Shown here: one piece after another, positions 17,731 through 26,628 of the stretch | How the letters are laid out: every line of letters begins with the position of its first letter | Position numbering within the stretch: position 1 is the stretch's first letter | Position numbers and translations under genes: made by a program | NCBI RefSeq assembly: GCF_001894805.1 | Contig: NZ_BCWX01000007.1 | Span: 62,001 to 126,000, forward strand | DNA: 64,000 nucleotides | Source: Rhodococcus globerulus NBRC 14531 | GTDB taxonomy: Bacteria; Actinomycetota; Actinomycetes; Mycobacteriales; Mycobacteriaceae | Direction: 5' to 3' | Notes under the pieces: generated by a model | What the model was told of the DNA's origin: nothing | Database searches by the model: none | Seen by the model: the letters and a program-made list of their open reading frames with translations, nothing else

Positions 17731-18618
17731 CTAGACACGGAAGCCCAACCCGAACGTGACCTGCCCGTCCTCGTCCACCTCGTAGATTTCCACGCCTTCA
17801 TCCACGTGTGGGGCGTCCGAACCGAACGCGACAGCCACTTTCGAGCTTGCGTTTCTGGTCATATCCAGAACCAGTTCCACGGCCTCAGCCGGCGAGAAAT
17901 GTTCGTGCACTTCACTGATCACGTGAGCCGGGATGTAGCCGGGTTGCCACACCATCGCGTCAGCCAGCGCCAAAGCCGCCTTGTGGCGATCCGACAACCC
18001 GCTGCCCTGGTAGTTGTCGACCTCGTCGAAGAGGGCTTCGTCGGCACCGGCCTCGAGCGCAGAACTCATTCGCAGGGACTTGCACAATCTGCAATTGTGT
18101 TGGCGAGCTTGGCGCAGCCGCACAAGTTCGGTGGTGACCGGATCGAGAACCCGCAACCGCGCCACGCTGCGCGAGAATTCTGCACTGTCCACCGACAGTT
18201 CTGTTTCGCGCCAGTCCTGCGGTGGCGGCCATTGCATTGTCGACGGCCTGAACAGCAGATCCAATGCATGCAGTAGCCGCGGAAACCAGTCCGCCACATA
18301 CACCGCAAACACGAATTCCTTGGCCTGCGATCCCAGTTCGTTCAACAACGCGCCGCGCAGACTGCTGTCGACATTCGACACGTCGATGCTGAACTGCTCG
18401 GCAAAATCGTGCGCTACCGATTCCTGGGCGAAGTCAGTCGACGGCGGCAACGGCAAGGCAGACAGCGACAAAGCCTCGGCGCAGGTCGAGCGCACCTGCG
18501 CGTCGAGCACACCGCTACTGCTAAAGATCATGCGGTACAGCACTTCTGATACTTCCGGCGCGTATCGGGACAGCGCTTCTCCAGCGTCGATGCCAGTTGA
18601 CTTGCTATACACGTCCAT
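17731..18618 (-). CDS. Carboxymuconolactone decarboxylase / AhpD-like family protein
   Basis: A 295-residue protein with a CMD/AhpD-type fold. The diagnostic segment is ELVRLRQARQHNCRLCKSLRMSSAL, an AhpD-like CxxC in a helix (as NCRLC), followed by DKHKAALALAD-type sequence read here as SDRHKAALALADAMV. Family members act as peroxidases or lactone decarboxylases. The start at 18618 (ATG GAC GTG) was chosen because the longer frame to 18759 is the shadow of the TetR gene. It overlaps the 3' end of the upstream TetR gene by 14 bases, so it is likely in the same transcript. Confidence 0.75.
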   Translation of the reverse strand: MDVYSKSTGIDAGEALSRYAPEVSEVLYRMIFSSSGVLDAQVRSTCAEALSLSALPLPPSTDFAQESVAHDFAEQFSIDVSNVDSSLRGALLNELGSQAKEFVFAVYVADWFPRLLHALDLLFRPSTMQWPPPQDWRETELSVDSAEFSRSVARLRVLDPVTTELVRLRQARQHNCRLCKSLRMSSALEAGADEALFDEVDNYQGSGLSDRHKAALALADAMVWQPGYIPAHVISEVHEHFSPAEAVELVLDMTRNASSKVAVAFGSDAPHVDEGVEIYEVDEDGQVTFGLGFRV

Positions 18619-19231
18619 AAATCGACCCCATCCAGACCGCGCACAGTGCCTGCGTTGCCGCAGCCACATCAGCAGCCTTTTGATCACCGATCCAGTAGCG
18701 ATCGCCCATGCGGGCAATGCTTTCCAACAGAACAAGCGCAAGCATCCGACTGTCGGCACCGACAGGCGCGCGGCCGGATTCCCGCTCCGAATCGATCACT
18801 GCCGCAACAGGTTCGACAAACCCTTCCAACCCACGGTTCCACAGGTCGTCCACCCCGGGGTCCGATGATCTGGCGTCGCGCATTGCCCGGAACAAATGTG
18901 GGTGGCGCATCCAGGTATCACGAACCGCACCGATCATCTGCCCGACTTGCCGCGCGGGATCATCAGTCCCGCCCGAATAGATTGCCGACGCTGCTGCAAC
19001 CTCTTCGTCCACCGCTTTGCTGAGTTCGCTGACTGCCGCAGCTTTGTTGTCGAAATAGAAGTAGAAGGCCGAACGGGTTACCCCGGCAGCCTTGGAAATA
19101 TCGCGGACATTCAGTTCATGGAGAGTTGTTGTCTCCAAAAGGTTTTCCAAGGCACGCAGAATCGACTCCCGCCGAAGTTCACCTTTATCCGACCTTCCGG
19201 CATCAACACCGTCTCGCACAGCCGATTCCAC
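18605..19231 (-). CDS. TetR-family transcriptional regulator (EthR-like)
   Basis: A 208-residue TetR regulator. The DNA-binding part is LRRESILRALENLLETT, then NVRDISKAAGVTRSAFYFYFDNK, the FYFYF recognition-helix form seen in EthR-like proteins. The C-terminal half contains MIGAVRDTWMRHPHLFRAM. It is divergent from the P450-SDR-ALDH operon, with a perfect 14-base palindrome in between. I infer that it controls that operon and the CMD-family gene that follows it on the same strand. Confidence 0.88.
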   Translation of the reverse strand: MESAVRDGVDAGRSDKGELRRESILRALENLLETTTLHELNVRDISKAAGVTRSAFYFYFDNKAAAVSELSKAVDEEVAAASAIYSGGTDDPARQVGQMIGAVRDTWMRHPHLFRAMRDARSSDPGVDDLWNRGLEGFVEPVAAVIDSERESGRAPVGADSRMLALVLLESIARMGDRYWIGDQKAADVAAATQALCAVWMGSIYGRV

Positions 19232-19499
19232 AATCCACCTTCACGTCGATCAGTTTGTGAGCCGAACCACATCGTATGGAAGTTTTTGACACGTGTCAAT
19301 AGTGCCGAGCCCAGCGCATTCAAGCACCGGACAGGCTCAGTCCCACTCACCGGGACCGGCGTTATCGCACCCACGTCAAATCCTGTTGCCTCTCCATCAT
19401 TCGCAATCACAGACCTGCAATCCTGCAGTGCACCTGGTGATTTCATCCCCCACTGCCTTTCAAGTGGCGCACAAATCTCACCCAGACAAAGGATTCACC
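19232..19499. promoter_or_regulatory. Divergent promoter region with TetR-type palindrome
   Basis: This 268-base interval separates the TetR gene from the P450 operon. It contains the perfect palindrome TTGACACGTGTCAA at 19286-19299, which is a good TetR operator candidate. A reading frame that would extend the P450 protein upstream to 19293 runs through it, but that extension has no family resemblance, and AAAGGA lies just before the ATG at 19500. Confidence 0.55.
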
Positions 19500-20732
19500 A
19501 TGACGAGTACCGTCCCGTCCGTCACCGAACACCCGAGCGCGCCCTTCCCCTGGCCTCGCCCTCCGATCGACCCGCCGGCCGAGTACCAGTGGTTGCGTGA
19601 GAACGCCCCCGTCACGCGAGTCGATATCTTCGGCGGCGAATATGCCTGGCTCGTAACCCGTTACGACGACGTACGCTCGATCCTGTCCGATCCGCGAGTC
19701 AGCGCCGACAGCCGCAATCCCGGATATCCCCGATTCGGCGCACCACCCGAACCCGAAGACCAGCGACTTTTCTTGCGGATGGACGGCGCCGAGCACGAGA
19801 TCTTCCGCAACCTGCTGGCCAAAAACTTCACGCTCACCGCGATGAAGAAGATCCGGCCGGCGCTGCAGGAACTCGTCGACACCACCATCGACGCGATGCT
19901 GGCCACTCCCGAAGGCCAGACCGACTTCGTGAAGGCCGTTGCGCTCCCCATCCCCAGCACGGTTCTGAGCTGGATTCTGGGCGTGCACGCCGAGGACCGC
20001 GCATTCTTCAACAAGGCCGCCGACGAGGCTCTGATGGCCAATGACCTCACGAACCCCGACGCGATGGGCCGAGCCATTGCAGCCATGAACGATCTACGCG
20101 GGTATATCCGCAAGATCGCGAACGAACGAGCAGCACTTGATGATCCGGGTGACGACATCATCGGTCAGTTGGTGGCCGCCGAACGGGCAGGCACCATCAC
20201 GATGATGGACGTCGAGAACTCCGGATTCCTCCTCATCATCGCCGGGCATGACACCACCACCAACATGACCGCCCTTGGCATGTACACCTTGCTGCAGCAC
20301 CCTGAGCAGTGGGCGCAGATGCAGGAGAACCCGGCGTTGGTTCGCAATGCCGTCGAAGAACTGCTGCGCTACCTGACCGTCGTCCATCTTGTCATCCTCC
20401 GATCCTCGACCGAGGACATCGAAATCGGTGGCGTCACCATTCCCGCGGGCGAAGCCATCATCCCGCTCAACCTGTCGGCCAACCGCGACGACGCCCACTT
20501 CCCCGGTGCAGACGCACTCGACATCCATCGAAAAGCACGTGACCACTTCGCTTTCGGCTACGGCGTTCATCAATGCATCGGTCAGGCCCTGGCTCGTCTC
20601 GAACTACAGATCATCTTCGAAACCCTGGCCCGCCGGGTGCCGACGCTGAAACTGGCCGCTCCGCCCGAAGAACTGCAGTTCAAAGTGTGGTCCGGGATCA
20701 ACGGAGTCTTCTCACTTCCCGTCACCTGGTAG
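19500..20732 (+). CDS. Cytochrome P450
   Basis: A 410-residue soluble P450. The heme loop is FGYGVHQCIGQALARLE with Cys at residue 359, the I-helix has the canonical AGHDTTTN and the K-helix ExxR is EELLR. The sequence style (FPWPRPPIDPPAEYQWLRE, VTRYDDVRSILSDPRVSAD) resembles CYP105-type enzymes. It is the first gene of a three-gene operon with an SDR and an aldehyde dehydrogenase. This suggests hydroxylation of a methyl group, then stepwise oxidation to an acid. That pathway reading is inference, and no ferredoxin is encoded nearby. Confidence 0.94.
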   Translation: MTSTVPSVTEHPSAPFPWPRPPIDPPAEYQWLRENAPVTRVDIFGGEYAWLVTRYDDVRSILSDPRVSADSRNPGYPRFGAPPEPEDQRLFLRMDGAEHEIFRNLLAKNFTLTAMKKIRPALQELVDTTIDAMLATPEGQTDFVKAVALPIPSTVLSWILGVHAEDRAFFNKAADEALMANDLTNPDAMGRAIAAMNDLRGYIRKIANERAALDDPGDDIIGQLVAAERAGTITMMDVENSGFLLIIAGHDTTTNMTALGMYTLLQHPEQWAQMQENPALVRNAVEELLRYLTVVHLVILRSSTEDIEIGGVTIPAGEAIIPLNLSANRDDAHFPGADALDIHRKARDHFAFGYGVHQCIGQALARLELQIIFETLARRVPTLKLAAPPEELQFKVWSGINGVFSLPVTW

Positions 20733-20760
20733 CCACCCCCTTACGTCAGGAGCATCAATC

Positions 20761-21576
20761 ATGATCAGTTTCACCGGCAAAACCGTTGTCCTCACCGGAT
20801 GTTCGTCCGGAATCGGAGCCGAGGCCGCCACCAAACTTGCCGCTCTCGGCGCCCGCGTGATCGGTGTCGACCGAGTTGCCTCGACCGACAACTCGATCAC
20901 CCAGATGATTGTCGGCGACCTCTCCACCCAGTCGGGCGTCGCTGACATCGCCGCGCAGATCGACGGCCCCGTCGATGTGCTGATCAACAACGCCGGCGTC
21001 GCGGCAACACTGCCGTGGCGAACCGTCATGTCGATCAACGCGCTCGCTCCACGCGATCTCACTCGCCTTCTCCTGCCGAAATTTGCCGTCGACCCGGCGG
21101 TAGTCACGACCGCGTCACAGGCAGGTTTTCTGTGGCAGCAGAACTTTGCCCGGCTCAATGCCTTTCTCGCCATCGATAATTGGGACGACGCCCTCGAATC
21201 TCTCGCAGACTTCCCCGGTATCGAGGATGTCTGCTACAACCTCTCCAAGGAAGCCGCCATCATCAATGCGGGCAACCTGGCCGTCGACGGCAAGCACATC
21301 GGACTACGTTCCAACTCTGTATCCCCCGGCACAGTCGGCACGCCGCTCCTGAAGGACTTCACGGCCACCATGGGTGACGCCGCTATCTCCGGTGCCGTCA
21401 CCTGGGCGGGCCGTCATGCCCAGCCAGGCGAGATCGCCGACGCCATCATCTTCCTCGCCTCCTCAGACGCGGCCTGGATCAGCGGAGCAGACATCCCGAT
21501 CGACGGCGGATTCAGCGCCATGATCTTCCGTTCGTACATCGCGCCGGCCATGGCCGCGATGGCGACCAGCGCCTAG
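20761..21576 (+). CDS. SDR-family oxidoreductase (3-alpha-HSD / coniferyl-alcohol dehydrogenase-like)
   Basis: A 271-residue short-chain dehydrogenase. The nucleotide-binding motif is TGCSSGIG, the NNAG motif is INNAGVA, and the catalytic pair is in CYNLSKEAA (YxxxK with Tyr then Lys). A long insert before the active site (NFARLNAFLAIDNWDDALES) is typical of the 3-alpha-hydroxysteroid dehydrogenase/carbonyl reductase and coniferyl-alcohol dehydrogenase group. It follows the P450 by 28 bases and precedes the ALDH by 14. I infer that it oxidises the alcohol made by the P450. Confidence 0.88.
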   Translation: MISFTGKTVVLTGCSSGIGAEAATKLAALGARVIGVDRVASTDNSITQMIVGDLSTQSGVADIAAQIDGPVDVLINNAGVAATLPWRTVMSINALAPRDLTRLLLPKFAVDPAVVTTASQAGFLWQQNFARLNAFLAIDNWDDALESLADFPGIEDVCYNLSKEAAIINAGNLAVDGKHIGLRSNSVSPGTVGTPLLKDFTATMGDAAISGAVTWAGRHAQPGEIADAIIFLASSDAAWISGADIPIDGGFSAMIFRSYIAPAMAAMATSA

Positions 21577-21590
21577 TCAGGAGAACCACT

Positions 21591-22958
21591 ATGAGCACCG
21601 ACAACGAACTGATCTCGATCAATCCGGCGACTCTCGAAGAAGTGGGGCGCACCGCCGTCACCACGGCGCCCGAGCTCGACGCGAAAGCTGTTGCCGCCCA
21701 GTCCGCCTTCCAGTCCTGGCGAACGTCGCGGAGCACCCGGCAGGGTCTACTCGCTGCTTGTTCCTACGAATTGATGCGGCAGTCCCCGGCGATCTCCGCC
21801 CTACTCACCGCGGAGCAGGGTAAGTCGCTCACCGATTCGAGCGGCGAAGTCTGGATCTCGGCCCGCTGCCTCGCACACTTCGCCCGCCTCGACTGGGCGG
21901 ACGAATCGCAAGCTCCGGCATCGCCGATACGCGACGCTCGAATTCAGCACCGCCCGTTGGGCGTCGTTGCGGCTATCGTGCCGTGGAACTTCCCGATCTT
22001 CCTCATGATGGCCAAGATTGCGCCCGCACTGGCCGCAGGAAACACAGTTCTGGTCAAACCTGCCGAGTCGGTGTCGCTGGTAGTCGGTGAGGTTGTCCGC
22101 ATCCTGCAAAGCATTCTTCCCGAGGGCGTACTCGACATCGTCTACGGCGGACCGGATACCGGCAAGGCGTTGATCGAACACGCTGCCGTACGCAAGGTCT
22201 CGTTCACCGGTTCAACGGGGGTTGGCAAGGCGATCATGAAGCAGGCCGCCGAAACGATCACGCCGGTCACCCTCGAGCTTGGTGGCAACGATCCCGCGAT
22301 CCTCCTCGACAGCGCAGATATCAATTACGCCGCAGGATTTTTGGCGCACTCCGCCTTCTTCAACAGCGGGCAGATGTGCATCGCCCCCAAGCGCGCGTAC
22401 GTGCCCGCCGACACGGTCGACGCCTTCTGCGCCACGTTCGAAGCGGTCATGTCGACAATGGTGGTGGGCGACGGGGCCGCAGCCGGCACCACGGTCGGTC
22501 CCCTGCACAATTCTGCGCAACTCGAGTACGTGCAGGGCCTGCTCGACAAGGCCAGAGCTGACGGCGCAAACATCACCGGCGGAAATCGAATCACCACTCT
22601 GCCCGGGTATTTCATGGAACCCGCTTTGGTGCGCGGTGTGGACGACTCCAGCGACATCGTCAAGTTCGAGCAGTTCGGTTTGGCATTCCCCGTCGTGGCC
22701 TACACCAACGTCGACGACGTTGTCTCCCTCCTGAACAGTCAGGAGTTCGGACTCGGTGCATCTGTCTGGGGAGAACAAGCCGCCGCAGTCGAGGTGGCCG
22801 AACAGATCGATGCCGGTCAGGTGTGGGTCAATACCCACAATGCCCTCGAAGTCGAACTTCCCTTCGGCGGAGTGAAGAGCAGTGGCTTCGGCCGGGAGGG
22901 TGGCGAAGCCGGGGTCCACGATTTCCTGGAAACCCGCGTGGTGAGTGTAAAGCTGTAA
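21591..22958 (+). CDS. Aldehyde dehydrogenase family protein
   Basis: A 455-residue NAD(P)-dependent aldehyde dehydrogenase. The oxyanion Asn is in VPWNFPIF, the general base Glu in LELGGNDPAIL and the catalytic Cys in NSGQMCIAPKR. The last motif is ELPFGGVKSSGFGREGG. The sequence is nearest in style to succinate-semialdehyde dehydrogenase-like enzymes. As the last gene of the P450-SDR-ALDH operon it probably oxidises an aldehyde produced by the SDR. A strong hairpin terminator follows. Confidence 0.92.
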   Translation: MSTDNELISINPATLEEVGRTAVTTAPELDAKAVAAQSAFQSWRTSRSTRQGLLAACSYELMRQSPAISALLTAEQGKSLTDSSGEVWISARCLAHFARLDWADESQAPASPIRDARIQHRPLGVVAAIVPWNFPIFLMMAKIAPALAAGNTVLVKPAESVSLVVGEVVRILQSILPEGVLDIVYGGPDTGKALIEHAAVRKVSFTGSTGVGKAIMKQAAETITPVTLELGGNDPAILLDSADINYAAGFLAHSAFFNSGQMCIAPKRAYVPADTVDAFCATFEAVMSTMVVGDGAAAGTTVGPLHNSAQLEYVQGLLDKARADGANITGGNRITTLPGYFMEPALVRGVDDSSDIVKFEQFGLAFPVVAYTNVDDVVSLLNSQEFGLGASVWGEQAAAVEVAEQIDAGQVWVNTHNALEVELPFGGVKSSGFGREGGEAGVHDFLETRVVSVKL

Positions 22959-22962
22959 CGCA

Positions 22963-23006
22963 CTGTGCGCCTTTGTCAACCGCCCGCGGTTAACAAAGGC
23001 GCACAG
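22963..23006. terminator. Bidirectional hairpin terminator (GTGCGCC family)
   Basis: A hairpin with perfect 14-bp outer arms, CTGTGCGCCTTTGT at 22963-22976 and its complement at 22993-23006; AAC/GTT extends it inward. It separates the convergent ALDH and MHS permease genes. Its GTGCGCCTTT core recurs in other intergenic hairpins of this window. Confidence 0.75.
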
Positions 23007-23012
23007 CAGGGC

Positions 23013-24347
23013 TCAGTCGATCTGCAGCGCGACGCCCTTGGTTTCCTTCACGAAGAACACCGTGACAAATGTGATCAGGGCGCAGAACACGAAGTAGCCG
23101 GCCGGCGCCAGATTGTTGTCGGTCACGCTGATCAGGTACGTCGCGATGAACGGTGCGGTACCACCGAGAAGCATGTTGGTGACGTTGTTACCCAAGGCGA
23201 GGCCGCTGTATCGCACTGACGCCTTGAGCATCTCGACGTACGTCACGTACGACGCACCGTTGACTACGGAGACGCAGATGAACAGAACCGACTGACCGGC
23301 CACTGCAGCCCACGTGCCCGAACTCGCCATCAGCATGAACATCGGGACGCCCAGGACCACCGACGCGGCACTACCGGCAAACAGCACCGGACGACGTCCG
23401 TACTTGTCGGCCATGTAACCCGCGATGGGGAGTGTGATCACGCCGAGCACCAGGGCGAGCGACGTGGACAGGAATGCAACCTGCTTGGAGTGTCCGCCGG
23501 CAGTCTGGAGGTACGTCGCGGCGTACACCGAAGCGATGTAGTAGCCGCCGGTGATGAGCGCTCCGAGAAGGATGATCTTGACGACGCTGCCACCTGAACT
23601 GCGCAGCAGTTCCTTGATCGGGAGGGACTCGGTCTCACCCTTTTCCTGGAGCTCCTCGAACTGCGGGGTGTCTTCCATCTGGCTACGGATCCAGATACCG
23701 ATACCACCGATCAGCAGGCTGAGCAGGAACGGCAGACGCCATGCCCATTCGAGGACCTGTTCTTCGGAGAACACCGACGTGAGGCCGAGTGCGATCAGCG
23801 AAGCCGCGAGAGAGCCCAGGTAGGTTCCGGTGTTGACCATCGACGTCTGGGTCGCACGCCACCGCGCCGGAGCGGACTCGGAGACAAATGCGTTGGCACC
23901 GCCGAGCTCACCGCCGGCTGCGAAGCCTTGAAGGCAACGAGCCAACACCAGGATCGATGTCGCCCACATGCCCAACGTGGCATAGGTCGGTAGCAGACCC
24001 ATACCGGCGGTGGCGATAACCATCAGCAAGATGGTCCACGACAGCGCGTTCTTACGGCCGTACCGGTCGCCGATATGACCGAAGAAGATTCCGCCGGGAA
24101 CACGGAGGAAGAAGGCCACGGCAAACGCCGCGAAAGTACCGAGCAGCGCCGCATTCGGATCGGAGGACACGAAGAACAGCGCGGCGATGGTGGTTGCCAT
24201 GTATCCGTAGATACCGAAGTCGTAGTACTCGACGACGGTACCGACGATGGCCGCGCGAATCACCTTGACGGTGGACTGGCGTTCGGCTGGAGTGCCACTG
24301 TCTTCGACGCCGCCCTCGGCGCGCGCCATGGTCTCATTCTCTGACAT
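23013..24347 (-). CDS. MFS transporter, metabolite:H+ symporter (MHS) family
   Basis: A 444-residue permease with twelve hydrophobic segments. The first region IVGTVVEYYDFGIYGYMATT and the motif GHIGDRYGRKNAL are typical of the MHS family (ProP/KgtP/ShiA type), which takes up organic acids, betaines or aromatic acids with protons. The start at 24347 was chosen because the longer frame to 24776 reads antisense to the FAD gene. It ends a run of five minus-strand genes (NTF2-fold protein, two SDRs, FAD enzyme, permease), so it probably imports the substrate of that pathway. Confidence 0.92.
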   Translation of the reverse strand: MSENETMARAEGGVEDSGTPAERQSTVKVIRAAIVGTVVEYYDFGIYGYMATTIAALFFVSSDPNAALLGTFAAFAVAFFLRVPGGIFFGHIGDRYGRKNALSWTILLMVIATAGMGLLPTYATLGMWATSILVLARCLQGFAAGGELGGANAFVSESAPARWRATQTSMVNTGTYLGSLAASLIALGLTSVFSEEQVLEWAWRLPFLLSLLIGGIGIWIRSQMEDTPQFEELQEKGETESLPIKELLRSSGGSVVKIILLGALITGGYYIASVYAATYLQTAGGHSKQVAFLSTSLALVLGVITLPIAGYMADKYGRRPVLFAGSAASVVLGVPMFMLMASSGTWAAVAGQSVLFICVSVVNGASYVTYVEMLKASVRYSGLALGNNVTNMLLGGTAPFIATYLISVTDNNLAPAGYFVFCALITFVTVFFVKETKGVALQID

Positions 24348-24391
24348 GTTGGTCCCTACTGACTGAAGTCGTGCAGCGCAAACGATAGACG

Positions 24392-25849
24392 TCAGGCGTG
24401 CGCAATGGAATTGACCGGTACGCCCGCGGCGTCGGTCTTCGTGAAACTCGCCGCATTGCGTCCCGCAATACGACCCATGGTCAGAGCGTTTGCAACCGCG
24501 TTGCCACCGCCCACGTAGCGCAGTCCCAGAATGCCGGCACCGGCCTCGCCGGCGGCGTAAAGTCCCTCGATCGGAACACCGGTTTTTCCGAGAACTGCTG
24601 CACTGCTGTTGATTTCCAGACCGGCGTGTGTGCACACCAGTTCGGCGGGAAGGATCTTTGCCGCGTAGAACGGTGCGGTGCCGATCCGGTCCGGATTGCC
24701 GACCGCACCTTTGTTTCGCAACGTGCGGTGACGCAGGAAGTCGTCGTCGTATCCGTTGGGCAATTGCTCGTTCCAACGATCTACCGTTGCCGTCAATGTC
24801 TGCGCCGGAACGCCGATCAGTTCGGCGAGTTCCTCGACCGTGTCGGCTCGAAGTGTGCGACCGGCAGCAGCTTCTTCGGCGACACGCTCGGGGTTCCAGT
24901 CTGCATAACCGGGAGTCTGATTCACTCGGGCGTCCTCGTCGAAGATCATCCAGCCGTAGCCGCCCTGCTGGTCGATGATGCCCGTCGAGACCGCGTACGA
25001 CGCGTCCTCGTCCATAAAACGCCGACCGTTCTGATTGACGTTGACGCGGGACTTCGGCGGAAACCCTGACTGCCAGTGATGGAACCGCTGGAAGTAGACG
25101 GTCGGCATGATGAGGCCCCAGCCGTCACCGGCAATCGACGCGCCGAGATCCTCGGCGAACCGCAGGTGGTCGCCGCGACTACCGTCGGCGGCAACGACGA
25201 ACAACGATTCTTCAGCTTTGTTGGCGTCGGGGAAATAGCGATCGACCAGAGCCGGATCCTGAGCGAAACCACCGGAAGCAACGACGACGGCACCCGCAGG
25301 AACCTCGATGTCGTCGGCAACTACGCCGACAACCCGACCGTCTTCCTCGATCAGCTTCTGCACCCGCGTGCCGAAGATAACTTCGATGCCGTGCTTGCGC
25401 CGAGCCTTGTCCAGTACCTGAATCAGACCGTATCCCTGGTCTTTCGGAACGTGGCCACGCCAGACATCTTCGACTCCGGCCTGTGCCAGCCCCGGCTGAT
25501 GGGCGTTACCCGAGATCGCGGCCGGGATCTCGACGCCGAGGCCGATCAGCCACTCGAGCGTCGGTGCGGCGTTCTCGCAGAACGCACGAATCAATCCGGG
25601 TGCAAGCACCCACTGGTTGAGATCCATGTAGTGCTGGAAGAACTTCTCCGCGGTGTCGTCGATACCCAGGCCGGACTGCACGCTGGTGCCGGCAGCCGTG
25701 AAGATGCCGGCGGAAAGTGCTGTGGAGCCGCCAAGTTCGGTCTCGGATTCGAACAGCAGCACGGAAGCGCCCTCTTCGGCTGCCGATACCGCAGCTGCGA
25801 GTCCCGCTCCGCCGCCGCCGATGACAACAACATCCCAGTGATCACTCAC
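24392..25849 (-). CDS. FAD-dependent oxidoreductase (fumarate reductase / ketosteroid dehydrogenase-like)
   Basis: A 485-residue flavoprotein. The dinucleotide-binding motif VVVIGGGGAGLAAAVSAAEE is at residues 7-26, ELGGSTALSAG follows as in FAD_binding_2 proteins, and the C-terminal FAD part is GLYAAGEAGAGILGLRYVGGGN. Relatives include fumarate reductase flavoproteins, urocanate reductase and 3-ketosteroid delta-1-dehydrogenases. It is shorter than most KstD proteins and I could not place all KstD tyrosines, so a KstD call would be too strong. The GTG at 25849 overlaps the preceding SDR stop, so it is translated with the SDR pair. Confidence 0.85.
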   Translation of the reverse strand: MSDHWDVVVIGGGGAGLAAAVSAAEEGASVLLFESETELGGSTALSAGIFTAAGTSVQSGLGIDDTAEKFFQHYMDLNQWVLAPGLIRAFCENAAPTLEWLIGLGVEIPAAISGNAHQPGLAQAGVEDVWRGHVPKDQGYGLIQVLDKARRKHGIEVIFGTRVQKLIEEDGRVVGVVADDIEVPAGAVVVASGGFAQDPALVDRYFPDANKAEESLFVVAADGSRGDHLRFAEDLGASIAGDGWGLIMPTVYFQRFHHWQSGFPPKSRVNVNQNGRRFMDEDASYAVSTGIIDQQGGYGWMIFDEDARVNQTPGYADWNPERVAEEAAAGRTLRADTVEELAELIGVPAQTLTATVDRWNEQLPNGYDDDFLRHRTLRNKGAVGNPDRIGTAPFYAAKILPAELVCTHAGLEINSSAAVLGKTGVPIEGLYAAGEAGAGILGLRYVGGGNAVANALTMGRIAGRNAASFTKTDAAGVPVNSIAHA

Positions 25850-26628
25850 GAAAGTTCTCCAGTCTCCGCAATGATGCGGTGGTACAAGCCGTTCGAGACC
25901 AGTCCGCCGTCCACAGTGATTTCGGTTCCACTCGTGTAGGTCGACTTGTCGGACAGCAGGAACAGAACTGCCTCGGTGATCTCGTCCAGAGTTGCCATGC
26001 GCCCGAAGGGAACCGACTTCAGTGACGCGGCAACAAAATCGCTTGCTCCACCGAGCAAGTCCGTACCGACCAGACCCGGGTGCACCGAGTTGACACGAAT
26101 TCCCCACTGCGCAAAGTTGCCTGCCGCTGATTTCGACAGCCCGGTCAGGCCCCATTTGCTCGAGGAGTAGGCCGGTGAGAAGTATCCGACCTGACCGGCG
26201 ATGGACGAGATGTTGACGATGGATCCGCCTCCGCTCTCCTGCATCAACGGAGCCACCGCCTTCATGCCGTAAAACGGCCCGAAGAGGTTGATCTTCATGG
26301 TCAGTTCCCAGATGTCATCAGGGGTGTCCATGAATTCGAGCCGCCGAGAGATACCGGCATTATTGATCAGCCCGCCCAGTTCACCGTGCGCAGAGCGGAT
26401 TTCGTCGACAACTCGCGCCCACGCGGAGGGGTCGGTGACATCGAGCGAATGCGCGGACGCCGAACCTCCGCCTGAGATGATCTCCTCGACCAGAGCGGAG
26501 GAATCCGCCACATCCGCGATGCACACGTGGGAACCACGAGCCGCCAGCGTGCGCGAGTGGTGTGCTCCCATTCCCCCGGCACCACCCGTAACCAGAACGA
26601 CACCAGGATAATTCGTGCGATCAGACAT
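25846..26628 (-). CDS. SDR-family oxidoreductase
   Basis: A 260-residue short-chain dehydrogenase. Motifs are VTGGAGGMGAHHSRTL (cofactor, NAD type because IADVAD follows), INNAGISR, and active site YSSSKWGLTGLSK with the preceding ISSIAG Ser. The C-terminus YTSGTEITVDGGLVSNGLYHR is normal. The ATG at 26628 overlaps the stop of the SDR at 26621 by eight bases. Two SDRs, an FAD dehydrogenase and an MHS permease in one unit suggest oxidation of a cyclic alcohol or ketone. The identity of the compound is unknown. Confidence 0.9.
   Translation of the reverse strand: MSDRTNYPGVVLVTGGAGGMGAHHSRTLAARGSHVCIADVADSSALVEEIISGGGSASAHSLDVTDPSAWARVVDEIRSAHGELGGLINNAGISRRLEFMDTPDDIWELTMKINLFGPFYGMKAVAPLMQESGGGSIVNISSIAGQVGYFSPAYSSSKWGLTGLSKSAAGNFAQWGIRVNSVHPGLVGTDLLGGASDFVAASLKSVPFGRMATLDEITEAVLFLLSDKSTYTSGTEITVDGGLVSNGLYHRIIAETGELS

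Noticed and set aside
24392-25849. 3-ketosteroid delta-1-dehydrogenase (kstD)
   Set aside because: The FAD domains fit, but the protein is short and I could not place the catalytic tyrosines of KstD. A general FAD oxidoreductase call is safer.
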